From Bimuria novae-zelandiae CBS 107.79 (Eukaryota > Ascomycota > Dothideomycetes > Pleosporales > Didymosphaeriaceae), in contig ML976658.1 in the NCBI GenBank assembly GCA_010015655.1, forward strand, positions 387,787-451,786: a stretch of DNA of 64,000 nucleotides, in the 5' to 3' direction. The notes under the pieces were generated by a model. The model was not told where the DNA came from. It searched no databases and worked only from the letters and a program-made list of their open reading frames with translations. Positions 22,608 through 32,427 of this stretch are shown piece by piece. A program made the position numbers and the translations under genes. The stretch's first letter is position 1. The number at the start of each line of letters is the position of its first letter.

Positions 22608-23616
22608 TACCCCCCTCCTCTCTTATGGCGTCCGGATGAAGGTTATTAGATCCACGCCGAAACCCTGCAGGAAGAAGTCGTGTATTAGGGTCTTAATATA
22701 GCTTTATAAATTGCTCCTATCGAATCTTTACTTTAATATTTTAGAGGTTTTCAGCTAGCTCTATAGTTGGTAGGTAGTAGCCTTTCTATTTCACTTTATA
22801 CCACTACTTCTATCCCCGTCTGCGTCGTCGGCACACTTCTACTAATATATCTTCTACTTCCTATATATCTGCGCCATTAGTATTTACCTAAATTAGCAGT
22901 AGCTGGTCGTTGTCCTTTATTTAGCTTAGTAAGGGGTCTAATGCTGCTAGTCAGAGTTAGTTAACATAGAAAATATTATAAGGGCCTAGAGGTGTATTTA
23001 GTCGAACTATGTGCGTGTTTATTACTTTAATAACTGTGTACTTCGCGCTCCTCTAGTCTAGCTTCTTTAATTTTTGGCCTGTAGCAAACTGCTTGTCTAA
23101 TTTCAGCCATACTTTGTTGCCGACGCGGAGGTGTGGCGCTTCTTGGCGATGCCTATTGGCTTGACGTTCCTGCTCTTGCTGTTCCTGTGCCATAGATGCT
23201 TGCGCAAGTTCTACAAGGTAGCGTAGTTTAGTGACAATAGACTCGGCTTTCTCGCGGTCAGACCTCTCATGTGTAGTGTACTTTCTGCGATTGGCGCCCG
23301 CAGGTATCTCTAGCTGTAGTGGGTTAATATTATACCCATGCTAAAGGAAGAAAGGAGACATCCTTGTCGTTGTTGCGTCTCGTCCTTTAATTGCAATTTG
23401 TGCTAGCGGGCAGAGAGGTGCCCAGTCATTTTGAGCCCAGCTGACAAAGGCTTTCATGTATGTCTCCCATGTGCTGTTCATGCGCTCTGTTGCTCTATCA
23501 GTTTGAGCATGGAATGCTGTAGATAATCGCCGCTTAATCTGAAGAATCTCGCAGAGTCTTGTCTAGAACACGCTAACAAATTAGCTGCCTTGATCTAACG
23601 TAATTACATCAGGAAT

Positions 23617-23973
23617 CTAATAGTAGGCAATAATATACGTGATAAACGCTTGCACTACCGTCTCTATTTCTAGGTTTACTAGCGGCACAAACACGACGTC
23701 TTTACTCAGGCGGTTAGTAATAACTATAAGGTTTGTGTTGCCGTTGCTCTTTGGCAAGCCCTTAACAAAGTCCATCGAGATCTCCTTCCAGATTTGTTCG
23801 GGCACTGGCAGGGGTTTCAAAAAGCCTTGCAGACCATCTCTCCACGGTTTTGTTCTTCCGCATGTATCGCAGTTCCGTATATATCGTCGAATATCGTTAG
23901 ACATTCCTGGCCAAAAGAAGTCTCTTGCAATTATCTTGTATGTAATCTCTCTGCCAGGGTGCCCAGTAGCCAC
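23617..23973 (-). pseudogene. Gypsy-5 integrase fragment with an open frame
   Basis: 118 codons without a stop, reading the zinc-binding N-terminal domain (HPGREITYKII, FFWPGM, then CDTC) and the beginning of the catalytic core with its first aspartate (ISMDFVKGLPKS). The rest of the integrase on both sides carries stops, so this is a surviving open stretch and not a gene. Confidence 0.8.
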
Positions 23974-26900
23974 AGAACAGTGTATCTGCTTAATAATAGA
24001 CGTTCGTAGGGGTTCGTGGTTTAGTACCTATTTTCGTCCTTAGAAGTAGAGCACTTAGTCCTTAACCTTACATTCTATAATTAAGCATTTAATCTAGAGT
24101 GTAATAAGGAATTTCTGTTATCCGCTTTCCACAGCTTAGCGTGCTTCTTAATAAACTAGGTCTCTCTTAATTAACTTAACCTAGAGGTTCTTAATAGTAT
24201 CTTAATCTCGTGTATCTTCTTAAGTATTTCCTTAAATTGCGGCAGGTAGAGCACGAACTTTTATAGATATTACTATAATATCTATCTCTTTATTAGTGTC
24301 GTCCAATTCCTTATAGTACGATGTAGTGGGCTTTAAGACTTATATAAGTCTCCTCTATAGTTAGTTATTGCTAGTGTCTGCGGGTAGATCCTGCTCTCGC
24401 CGGGATAATGCGTCTGCTCGGATATTTTGCTTGCCTGGCCTATAGAGGATCTCCATATTATATCTGCCTAGGATAAGCGACTAGCGAACCTGTCTCTTGT
24501 TTAATATTCGCGGCTTTATAAAGTACTCTAAGTTCTTGTGGTTAGTAACTACCTTAAACTTTTCTACTGATCGAAGTTTAGCATCCCATTCTTTAAGTCC
24601 TCTAATAACTACTAGTAGTTTTTTATTATAGATTTTATAGTTATATTTGGCAGGCGTGTTCTTTCTTAAGAAGTAGGTATAGGGACGTAGGATTCCGTTC
24701 TTATTGTATTAAGATAGTACTTTGGTAGTGACATAACTAGACAAGTTGTATTCTATAACTATATCGCGGTCTGCTTAGAACTAGGCCAACACTAGTTTAG
24801 ATATAAAGACTTTCTTAAGTGTATCAAAGGCCTTCTATTCCTCTGCTGTCTATCTGAAGGTAACGTTGCCTGTAAGTCTTATAAGGGGAGCGGCAATTTG
24901 GCCAAAATTTTGGATAAATTATTAATAAAAATTAGTAAAGCCCAGAAAGCTTCGTACGCCCTTAACAGTCTTTAGCGCCTCCTAATCCTTAATAGCTTTA
25001 ACCTTTTTTAGGTCTATGCGTGTGCCCTTCCCAGCTTCGATAATAAAGCTAAGATACTTTATAATCTTAACCTCAAACTTGCACTTCTTAATATTAAGAT
25101 ATAATCTAGCTTCTTTTAGCTATATAAGCACTTTATTAACTTGCTTGCAATGTTTCTAGAGAGAACTATTTATATAGATAAGGATATTGTTAAGATACGC
25201 TATATAGAAATTGTCTAAATATTCGCAAAGTATTTAGTTAATATACTGTTAGAATGTGCTAGGGGCATTCGCTAGTCTAAATAGTGTAATAAGCTATTTA
25301 AATAATCTAAAACGTGTTTAAAAAGCTATAAGCCACTCGTCCCCTTCTCGGATTTGGATCTTGTAGAAGGCTATAATAACGTCTAGTTTCGTAAACCACC
25401 TCGCCTTTGCAATATTGTTTAAAGTCTTATAAATAAGTAGTAGGGGATACTAGTCCTTTTTCGTTAAGGCGTTTAGTGCTCTATAGTTAATATATAGTCG
25501 CAGTCCACCTCCTGGCTTCTTTATAAATAGGATTAGCGACGCAGCAGGTGAATTGCTTACTTATATAAAATCTTTATTAAGTAGAGATGTAAGTTCCTTC
25601 TGTAGCACTAGAAGCTCTCCCTTTAATATGTTATATAAAGGTCCTTAAGGGGCTTTAGGCTTCTTCCCTTCCTTCTCTTCTAGCTTAATTACGTGGTTAA
25701 TTCTAGGTTAATGCGGCGGCAATTTACTCGCTTCTTTAGGATTAAAGAGCGTTATATACTTCCTCTAGTGCTTAGGAACTAGAGACAGGACGTTAATCTT
25801 TAGCTTAGGCGCTAAGGCCTTGTTAATATCTACTAGCGAGGCGGCGAATATCTTTATAGCTCCCCCTAGATTCTTGTTTTTGCTTTAAGCTATTTTTATT
25901 AATCGCTAGAATTCTGTGGCGCCAACCTCTTAAATCTCCAATAGGTAGGCCTTGCCTTCTTAACTACGAATTCTAATACCTAGAGCGCGTAGGTATATTA
26001 ACTTCTTTATAAGAGTAATAGTAACTTGGTTCTAATTTATTCACGGACGTCCTAGGATAATGTCCTCTTTAGCATTATTTAGCGTGATATACGCAAATCT
26101 AGTCTTGGTGTAGCTATTTATATTAAACGTAAACTTTGTAACTTCGTTAACCTAGCTAACTTAATTATTTACCCCTATAATAGGCTTTCGTAGAATCGCT
26201 ATGCGCTCGAGTTTAGCTCGTCTTATAAAAGAATAGGTTATAAGGATGTAAGATAGGCATCTAGAGTCAATTAGTGCTAAGGTGTAATTAGTTTAATTAA
26301 CTAGTATATATACTGTGAGCGGGGGTGCTAGCATGTTTTTCTTTTTAAACTTATTCTATTCTGTCCTTATGTTCTTACTTACTCGTGAAGGCTCCTAATC
26401 GCGACTTTAACTAGGAGCTACTCTTTTTCTAACTTATTATTATTTACTACTATCGCGTCGTCGTTATTTTTTTCCTTTAATTTAGTTTTCGCTTTCGCGG
26501 CTCGAGTTAGCTATTGCTTAAAATTCTAAGCAGCTTTTAAAGTATAAGACTTAATTTAGTAGCCTTTCTTTCTATATTATAAACACAATCTATTATCGCG
26601 TTGTTAATTAATCTCCTTCTAAGGGACCTATTTCGCTCGTTGTATCTATGTTCTACTTAGTTTCTAGTCTATAAGATTAGCAAAAACATTACTTAAGGTA
26701 GTATTCTATAATAGTGCGTCTCTCTTCTTGCTGCTTAGCTTTAACCGCCATAGATTGTCTAATATAGTAGTAATGTGTGATTACATCTCCTTAATTGTAG
26801 TGCTTTTAAAAAAGATAGTGCCTGCGAGGGCGGTTTATAACTTGTGATTAAGAGCGTATAGGAACATGCTCTTTAGGATAGCATAGTTAAATAGGCTAGC

Positions 26901-27530
26901 TATTAGAGCTTTCTTATTAAAGTCTTAAATAAAGTCGCGTATGTTGTGTGTTTTCTACTACATGTTTTAAAGCTTACTCCTTATAGTCTTAGCCATGTGC
27001 GCGTCCTTAAACGCTCCGTTAAGATACTAAAAGAACTAATTAAGCGTGCTAGTTACGGCGTAAATAGATACCCATAGGAAGATACGTGCTCTAGCATTGC
27101 CTATTATATAACTAAAAGTGTAGTCGATCGCGAGTTAGTCTGTATAGAACTATTAAGTCTTAGACCTTAGCTTTGCTTTAATCTAGTATTTCTATAGCAA
27201 ATACTAGCTTCGAGTTCTATTAAATGCCTTAGGGTCCTTAAGTCCTTTTAGTTCGTACGCTGCCGCAGGTGTCGCAGGTGTTATAGGTACTATAGGTGTC
27301 GCGGGTGTTATACTAGTAGTAGTCGTAGTAGGTGCTAGGACATTAGTACTTTCGATTCTTACTATTTACGCTGTAAGTTCGCCTATCTACACTATTATCT
27401 GCTATATTATCGCTTTAATACTTAAGTTTAGTAGTGTTAGTATTATTTGCTAAGATTGTCCTTTATTGTCTTATTAAGCGTTTAAAGCTCCGTAATAAGT
27501 ACTAGTCTCTATCTTACTACGTTCGTCGTA

Positions 27531-27707
27531 GTGCTCGGGCAGGCGTTTAACCGTTAAAGGTCCCTGCACTGGCGTTGCTCGTCGTCGTGGTGCTCGGGCA
27601 GGCGTTTAACCGTTAAAGGTCCCTGCACTGGCGTCGCTCGTCGTGGTGCTTAGGCAGGCGTTTAACTGTTAGAGGTCCCTATACTAGCGTCGCTCGTTAT
27701 AGTAGTG
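27531..27707. repeat. Three tandem repeats of 56-59 bp in the Gypsy-5 5' region
   Basis: Units begin GTGCTYRGGCAGGCGTTTAA at 27531, 27590 and 27646. Units 1 and 2 are nearly free of RIP and unit 3 is RIPed. A second short repeat, TTAGAAGCAGGTCTTGCAA, occurs at about 27717 and 27787. They lie between the 5' LTR and gag. Confidence 0.75.
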
Positions 27708-27878
27708 CTTACTACTTAGAAGCAGGTCTTGCAAGTCGTTCTATTAGGGTAGCTAAGAATTAACTATATAGCTTAGTTTATTACTACTTACTGCTTAGAA
27801 GCAGGTCTTGCAATTGGTCCGTTAGTAGAGCACTAGGGGACAGCCATACTAGCTACTTAAGGGTAATTAAATACAAAA

Positions 27879-28093
27879 TATAAGGGGCTGCGCAAAGGTT
27901 GCTAATACCTAATAACAGGATTATATTTAATAAGAAGCAAACTATCTATAAGTAAGGCTAAACTTATATGTGCGCTGTTATTGTCAAGAAGATTCGAGAG
28001 ATTTCTAAGGCCCCACTCAGTCTAAAGGAGCACTGAGAGTTTCACCGAGGGTTTTACCGAGGAACAGTACAACAAGGCATCTAGCCTATTACA
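27879..28093 (-). repeat. 5' LTR of Gypsy-5
   Basis: 215 bp, TATAAGGGGCTGCGC to AGCCTATTACA. The 3' half is almost free of RIP. Confidence 0.88.
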
Positions 28094-28624
28094 CAAGATA
28101 TCGATCGCGGGCTCGTTCTTATTTAATTTATTTATTAACTTTTACTATTAACTTTAGGTTAGTAATTAATTAGCGTAGTAACTTCTCTAGAAGGCAGCAC
28201 GTGCGTAATAGGTATAGTAATATTATTAACTAAATAAAAGCTATAATATATTAAAGGCTTACTTATTCTTCCTCGTATTTACATCTATTATTTTTGTATT
28301 ATTTAACGAGAATTTTATAGTATTTCAAGTTTTCCTTAAACACCTTTTGTCTTGCTACTAATAGTTTAGTCTATCTTATTAGGATTTTAACGTTTACGAC
28401 TATTGCATATTTAGCGATTATTAGGACTCTAAGAGCTATTAGTTTTATTATTAACAGGATAGTTACTCTTAGATTAACTTTATCCTAGATATTATAAATA
28501 CTGTATTTAGCATGTAGCTATATTATCTACCCTGTATAGTTAGTGTAAACTCTTAGCGTTATTGTGGGATCGCGGTAAGGTTACTACGCTATTTTATATT
28601 AGTTAAGGTAGTAAGACTCTTAAT

Positions 28625-28802
28625 TATTAAATAAGCTACTTGCATGCGATAAGGTATAATAATAAGTAATAATTATATATTTTTTGCTATTAACTCTATT
28701 TAGTTAGTTTTAACCCCTAGGCTAGTCCGATAAGCGCGATAAGTGCTATAGTCCCTGCTTGATTGTGCAGATCCGACCTCAACGTACTCGTTCTATCTGA
28801 CA
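28625..28802 (-). repeat. 5' LTR of Copia-1
   Basis: 178 bp, RIPed left end TATTAAATAAGC, right end TCTGACA, followed by the ATAGT target duplication. Confidence 0.88.
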
Positions 28803-29476
28803 ATAGTATTAGGATAGGCTATACGTGCCACCTTTAATAAGGATATACGTTTTTTACAATACTATAATAATTCACTTATAGGCTATTTTAGCTATACTAA
28901 AATCTTAAAACTTATACTCTAAGAGTTCTAGTAGCCCAGTATCTAAAAATACGTGAAAGACTATATTTAGACTTATTAAGCGTATTTTAAGGTAAAACCT
29001 ACTTAGTATATAATATATAGCTACCTTAATAGCCTACTAGTCTGAAGGGACATCTAAAAGTATATTACTATCAATATAGTATTAGACCTACTTAAAAGTA
29101 AATTTACAGGTTATAGCTATAATAGAATGTTAATTATTATTAATTAATTTTTTAAGATAGCGTACTATATTCTAACGGAACAAGACTTGAAAGTAGCTAA
29201 GCTAGTTAAGGTTTTTAAAGAAGAGGTCTTACGCTTACATAGCCCTCTAAAGTTAATAGTTATAAATAAAGGTAGCCTATTTATATTAGCCTAGTAGAGC
29301 ACCTTTGCCTAGTATTTAGGCATAAAACGACTCCTCTTTACTAGCTTCTATCTATAGATAGATAGATTGATAGATAGATTGATAGATAGATTGATAGATA
29401 GATTGATAGATAGATTGATAGATAGATTGATAGATAGATTGATAGATAGATTAATAGATAGATTGATAGATAGATT

Positions 29477-29513
<37 letters not shown>

Positions 29514-29634
29514 CTAGGTAGAATAATAAAATTAAATACTTAAATAATACTTTTAAGTATTCTATACCTATAAATAGCTTAACTAGGTAGACTTATTATT
29601 TACAGTAAAGCATTTATATAATAATAGTATATAT
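28803..29634 (+). pseudogene. Gypsy-4 integrase core
   Basis: Continues the Gypsy-4 frame after Copia-1 and its target duplication. It shows DRLYVPPLIRIYV, then VLDLPKSKF, VAKLVKVFKEEVLRL, LIVINKGSLF and STFAQYLGIKR, the integrase core up to the QTDGQTER motif. That motif is replaced by a GATA microsatellite (29353-29513), after which the frame resumes. Interrupted at 29635 by a solo LTR. Confidence 0.78.
29353..29513. repeat. GATA microsatellite in the Gypsy-4 integrase
   Basis: About ten 12-bp units GATAGATAGATT, then about ten plain GATA units. It starts exactly where the integrase codons for HPQTDGQTER are expected. The ancestral codons there (CAGACGGACAGACAGA type) form a natural GACA repeat, which RIP turns into GATA. 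Confidence 0.92.
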
Positions 29635-29889
29635 TGTTGAATGGGCTATACTAAGCCAAGCATATCGCGATATAATAGGGCTAGATAGTTGTACGATGGT
29701 ACGGGTGAGAAAAGGGTCTGGTATTCAAGTCTTGCCTGTCTATTCTACGTACAGAGGAAAGGGGGTTATAAGTATTAATGCTCGCGCACGGTGACTATGG
29801 TCTGTGCCTTTGCCTATACAGTATTACATAACCATTGTCACCTATCTTAAGACATTGCATTAGGTAGCTGCCCGTACTGCGTACGGACA
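29635..29889 (+). mobile_element. Solo LTR (255-bp family), copy 1
   Basis: TGTTGAATGGGCTATAC to GCGTACGGACA with a perfect TATAT duplication (29630-29634, 29890-29894). The same family is at 46046-46300 in opposite orientation, with about ten differences. It is hardly RIPed although its host element is. Strand is arbitrary. Confidence 0.92.
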
Positions 29890-29894
29890 TATAT

Positions 29895-31411
29895 AGCTTT
29901 ATAGGGGTATCGCCTTTCGTCGTAGTGTACAGAGTAAACCCGCTAATAGTAGGCCTACCTTAAGAGGTATAGCTTCGTAGATTAGTACCTATAGCGAGGG
30001 CTAGAGTAGCGGTCCTAGCCCAGACTAGGGTCTAAATAACCTAAGCTATCCTGAAGGCACAGGCAAACCAGGCGACGTGGTATAATAAGAAGTATAAGGT
30101 CCGGACCTTTAAAGTAAGAGAGATAAAATACCTTAACGTCTATAATATATAATTAACTAAACTTAAAATAAGATTAACTATAAGTTTTAAGGTCCTTCAA
30201 GGATAAAAAGGTAGATTAGCTAATAGTTATATAAACTAGAACTACTAATAAATTTTAATATTTATTTAGTAGTTTATATATCTGTCCTTAATTAGACAGC
30301 CTTAAAAACACTACTACTATAAAGGTAGAGCCTACCTAAGGCTATTATTCTACAAATAAGAGAAAATATATACCTAATTAAGAAAATTAAATTTAGAGTT
30401 CTATAGAATAGAGAATAGGTATATAAAGTAAAGTAAAAGAGATATAATAGCAATAAGAACTATTAGCTACCTATAAAGAAGACCTTAAAAGGGGTATTAG
30501 AGTAGTTTATAAAATGCTTAGATAAGGGCGCTAGAAGTCGCCTTAAATAAGAGCTAAAAGGATAGAATTACCTTCTTCAAAAAAGAAGGATAGCACTTAA
30601 TAATAATTAGTAATAAATAATTTTAGAAGGCATGATTTATATGTTATAAAATAAAATAGTAAATAGGATAAGGAGTTTTTAAATAGCCTGAGAATTAAAA
30701 TATCCTATTTAGGCCTATTTAGGCCCTTTAGGACCCGATAAAGGCTTCCGAGCTTACTAAAGCTATACTAAGTAGAATTATAACTAAGCTAAACCTAAGA
30801 GACGCCGCCCAAGGGTATAGAGTAAAAACAAGAACTAAATATAATAGATAGGATTAAAGACTCCTAAATCTTATTAGATTATGCTCTTAATTATCTGCTA
30901 GGCGATAGACTTTATAGGACCACTTAAAAGACTTTTAACTACTTTGAGTTTTAATCATCTTCTTTATCTCTCTTATAAAGAAGTTTAACGTAGCTAAGAT
31001 AGTAGTCTTAAATACTTACTACCTTAAATTAGTATAAAAATCCTTAAATTAAAATTTAAAACTTTTACTAATTTAAGAGCTATCTTCTTGCACTTAGAAG
31101 TAATAAATTAATAATAACTAAAGATACTAAACTACCTTTCTTTATAGTAAAGATTTTTTTACTTTTTCTATCCCTTGTCTAAGATACCTATTACTAAAAG
31201 AATTTCCTTAAGAGGCTAAATATTATAACTAAAATAATAAGAAGTTAGTAGATTTTTATAAACCTTAAAGCTTATAGTCATGCGCAAATTAGCCTAAAAA
31301 GCCCTAAACTAGACTAAATAGTACTTATATAACGATATCGCTCTATTCCTTCTCTAGAGTCTAGGCGATTGCCCTGACCACGGCCTTATCTAGCCTAGAG
31401 AGGTTAATCTT
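29895..31411 (+). pseudogene. Gypsy-4 integrase C-terminus, chromodomain and unassigned 3' part
   Basis: After the solo LTR the frame continues (SFIGVSPFVVVYRVNPLIVGLP, then an alanine-rich helix and KVREIKYLN), matching the integrase C-terminal domain. A chromodomain-like segment is near 30400-30500 (YKVKQKRYNSNKNYQLPIEDL). From about 30540 onward no domain is recognised; this part continues at 38171-39014 after Gypsy-6. Confidence 0.65.
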
Positions 31412-31888
31412 TGTTAAGTCCCTACGGGTAGCTAGTCCGAAATGGGGTTAAGGTTGGTTCTCTAGCAGGAGCGATGTTAAAGACGGGAAAGGGCGTATTA
31501 ATAGCTCGCGCTTATTAATAAGGTGTTAGTATTAAAGTAAGGTGCGTTATAATTAAATTAACAAGAGCCTGAGTGAATCTAAACGATAGATTAATGAACA
31601 GATTAAACACGAGGTAGAAAAGTCCATCCTCATGTTCCTATATACTTAGCATGCTCGACTTGCTCGCTTCGAGCATGTTAAGCGCAGCCTTAGCTTTCTG
31701 CATATGCTCGACTTACTCGACTCGAGCGGAGCGAGCACAGCCTTGGCTTCCTACACCTACTCGACTTGCTCGCTTCGAGCGCCTCGAGTAGTCACGTAAC
31801 TTGCCCATTACTATGCCACTATTAGCTCCCATAAGACCTTAGCCGTCTTAGAATGTTAGCCTAGTAATGCTAAATACAGATCCTAACA
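31412..31888 (-). repeat. 3' LTR of Gypsy-6
   Basis: 477 bp, TGTTAAGTCCCTACGGG to GATCCTAACA. It carries an extra 53-bp unit of the palindrome-rich GCTCGACTTGCTCG/CGAGC segment compared with the 5' LTR. Confidence 0.9.
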
Positions 31889-32100
31889 TTATCCTCTTTC
31901 TCTAGTGATTTGTCCTTAAATTACATAACCTGTCTTATAAAATAAATAAAGTTTAGTTGCCCTACTTCTTAGTGCGTTTTACTATAATATCTTTCGCTAA
32001 AGCCCGCGCTATCCGTCTTAGCATTAAAACTTGCTATAATAGTGTTATCTATCCTATCTCTTGCGATCGTTACTTACTTTCTAGCTCTAAGTGTATTATT

Positions 32101-32427
32101 ATGCCGTCGTCTAATCCTAACGCCTATTTAAAGTGTTCTAAGTGTATTCGTGCGCAAAAGCCTTGCGTAAACTTATTATAGGCGTCGTTAGACAAGACTT
32201 GTAATAAGTATAAAAAGAAGGTAGATGCGGATGAGAAATTATTAGCAAAAGTGTTAATACGACTTTTACAGAATAAGAAAATATTATAGCAGGCTAAAGA
32301 GCGTGCTAAGAAGAAGGCGCAATGCCTTATATCTAAAATAGATACTGCTAAAGAGTTAGAAGCAGAGGCGGTATTAGAGGACTATCCTATCGTGGCGGCC
32401 ACTGTTAGCTTTTCTCCCTTAATATAG
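32101..32427 (+). pseudogene. Antisense accessory ORF of Gypsy-6, zinc-cluster-like
   Basis: A 108-codon frame on the strand opposite to the Gypsy-6 genes, between its integrase/chromodomain end and its 3' LTR. ATG at 32101 (MPSSNPNAYLKCSKC), TAG at 32425, with two in-frame TAG codons (32179 and 32287) of the CAG-to-TAG type. It begins with C-x2-C-x6-C and then, about 12 residues on, C-x2-Y, where Y is probably a RIPed cysteine; this resembles a fungal Zn2Cys6 or zinc-ribbon start. A helix rich in Lys, Ala and Glu follows (KKKVDADEKLLAKVL, QAKERAKKKAQ). A homologous frame lies at the same place in Gypsy-1, which argues that it was a real protein. Function unknown; a nucleic-acid-binding or regulatory role is only a guess. 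Confidence 0.7.

Larger units (their letters stand above)
22392..28093 (-). mobile_element. Gypsy-5 chromovirus-type retrotransposon nested in Copia-1
   Basis: LTRs 22392-22607 and 27879-28093, total 5702 bp. The flanking 5-mers are CAATA (22387-22391) and CAAGA (28094-28098), a duplication with one difference. On the minus strand: gag with a RIPed zinc knuckle (about 26550-26600), protease (about 26230-26300, LIDSRCLSY), reverse transcriptase (25000-25700; LDD box now LNNIL at about 25165-25200), RNase H (24400-24850), integrase (23200-24050), chromodomain (22750-22850, WYKVKQKGYYLPT). The polypurine tract GAGAGGAGGGGGG abuts the 3' LTR. RIP is milder in 22620-23970 than elsewhere. Confidence 0.88.
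17952..28802 (-). mobile_element. Copia-1 retrotransposon, holding Gypsy-5
   Basis: Two 178-bp LTRs (17952-18129 and 28625-28802) with a perfect ATAGT duplication (17947-17951 and 28803-28807). Net length without Gypsy-5 is about 5.1 kb, normal for Copia. Read on the minus strand from 28624: gag (partly right of Gypsy-5, 28099-28624, and 22000-22391), integrase (about 20600-21060: LITNTFLGVQQDFYF, QNRGANR), reverse transcriptase (about 18850-19700: VNKALYGLR and the YVDD box, now YVND, at about 19200-19214), RNase H (18170-18700). It lies inside the integrase of Gypsy-4; removing it joins the Gypsy-4 frame. Inactive. Confidence 0.9.
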
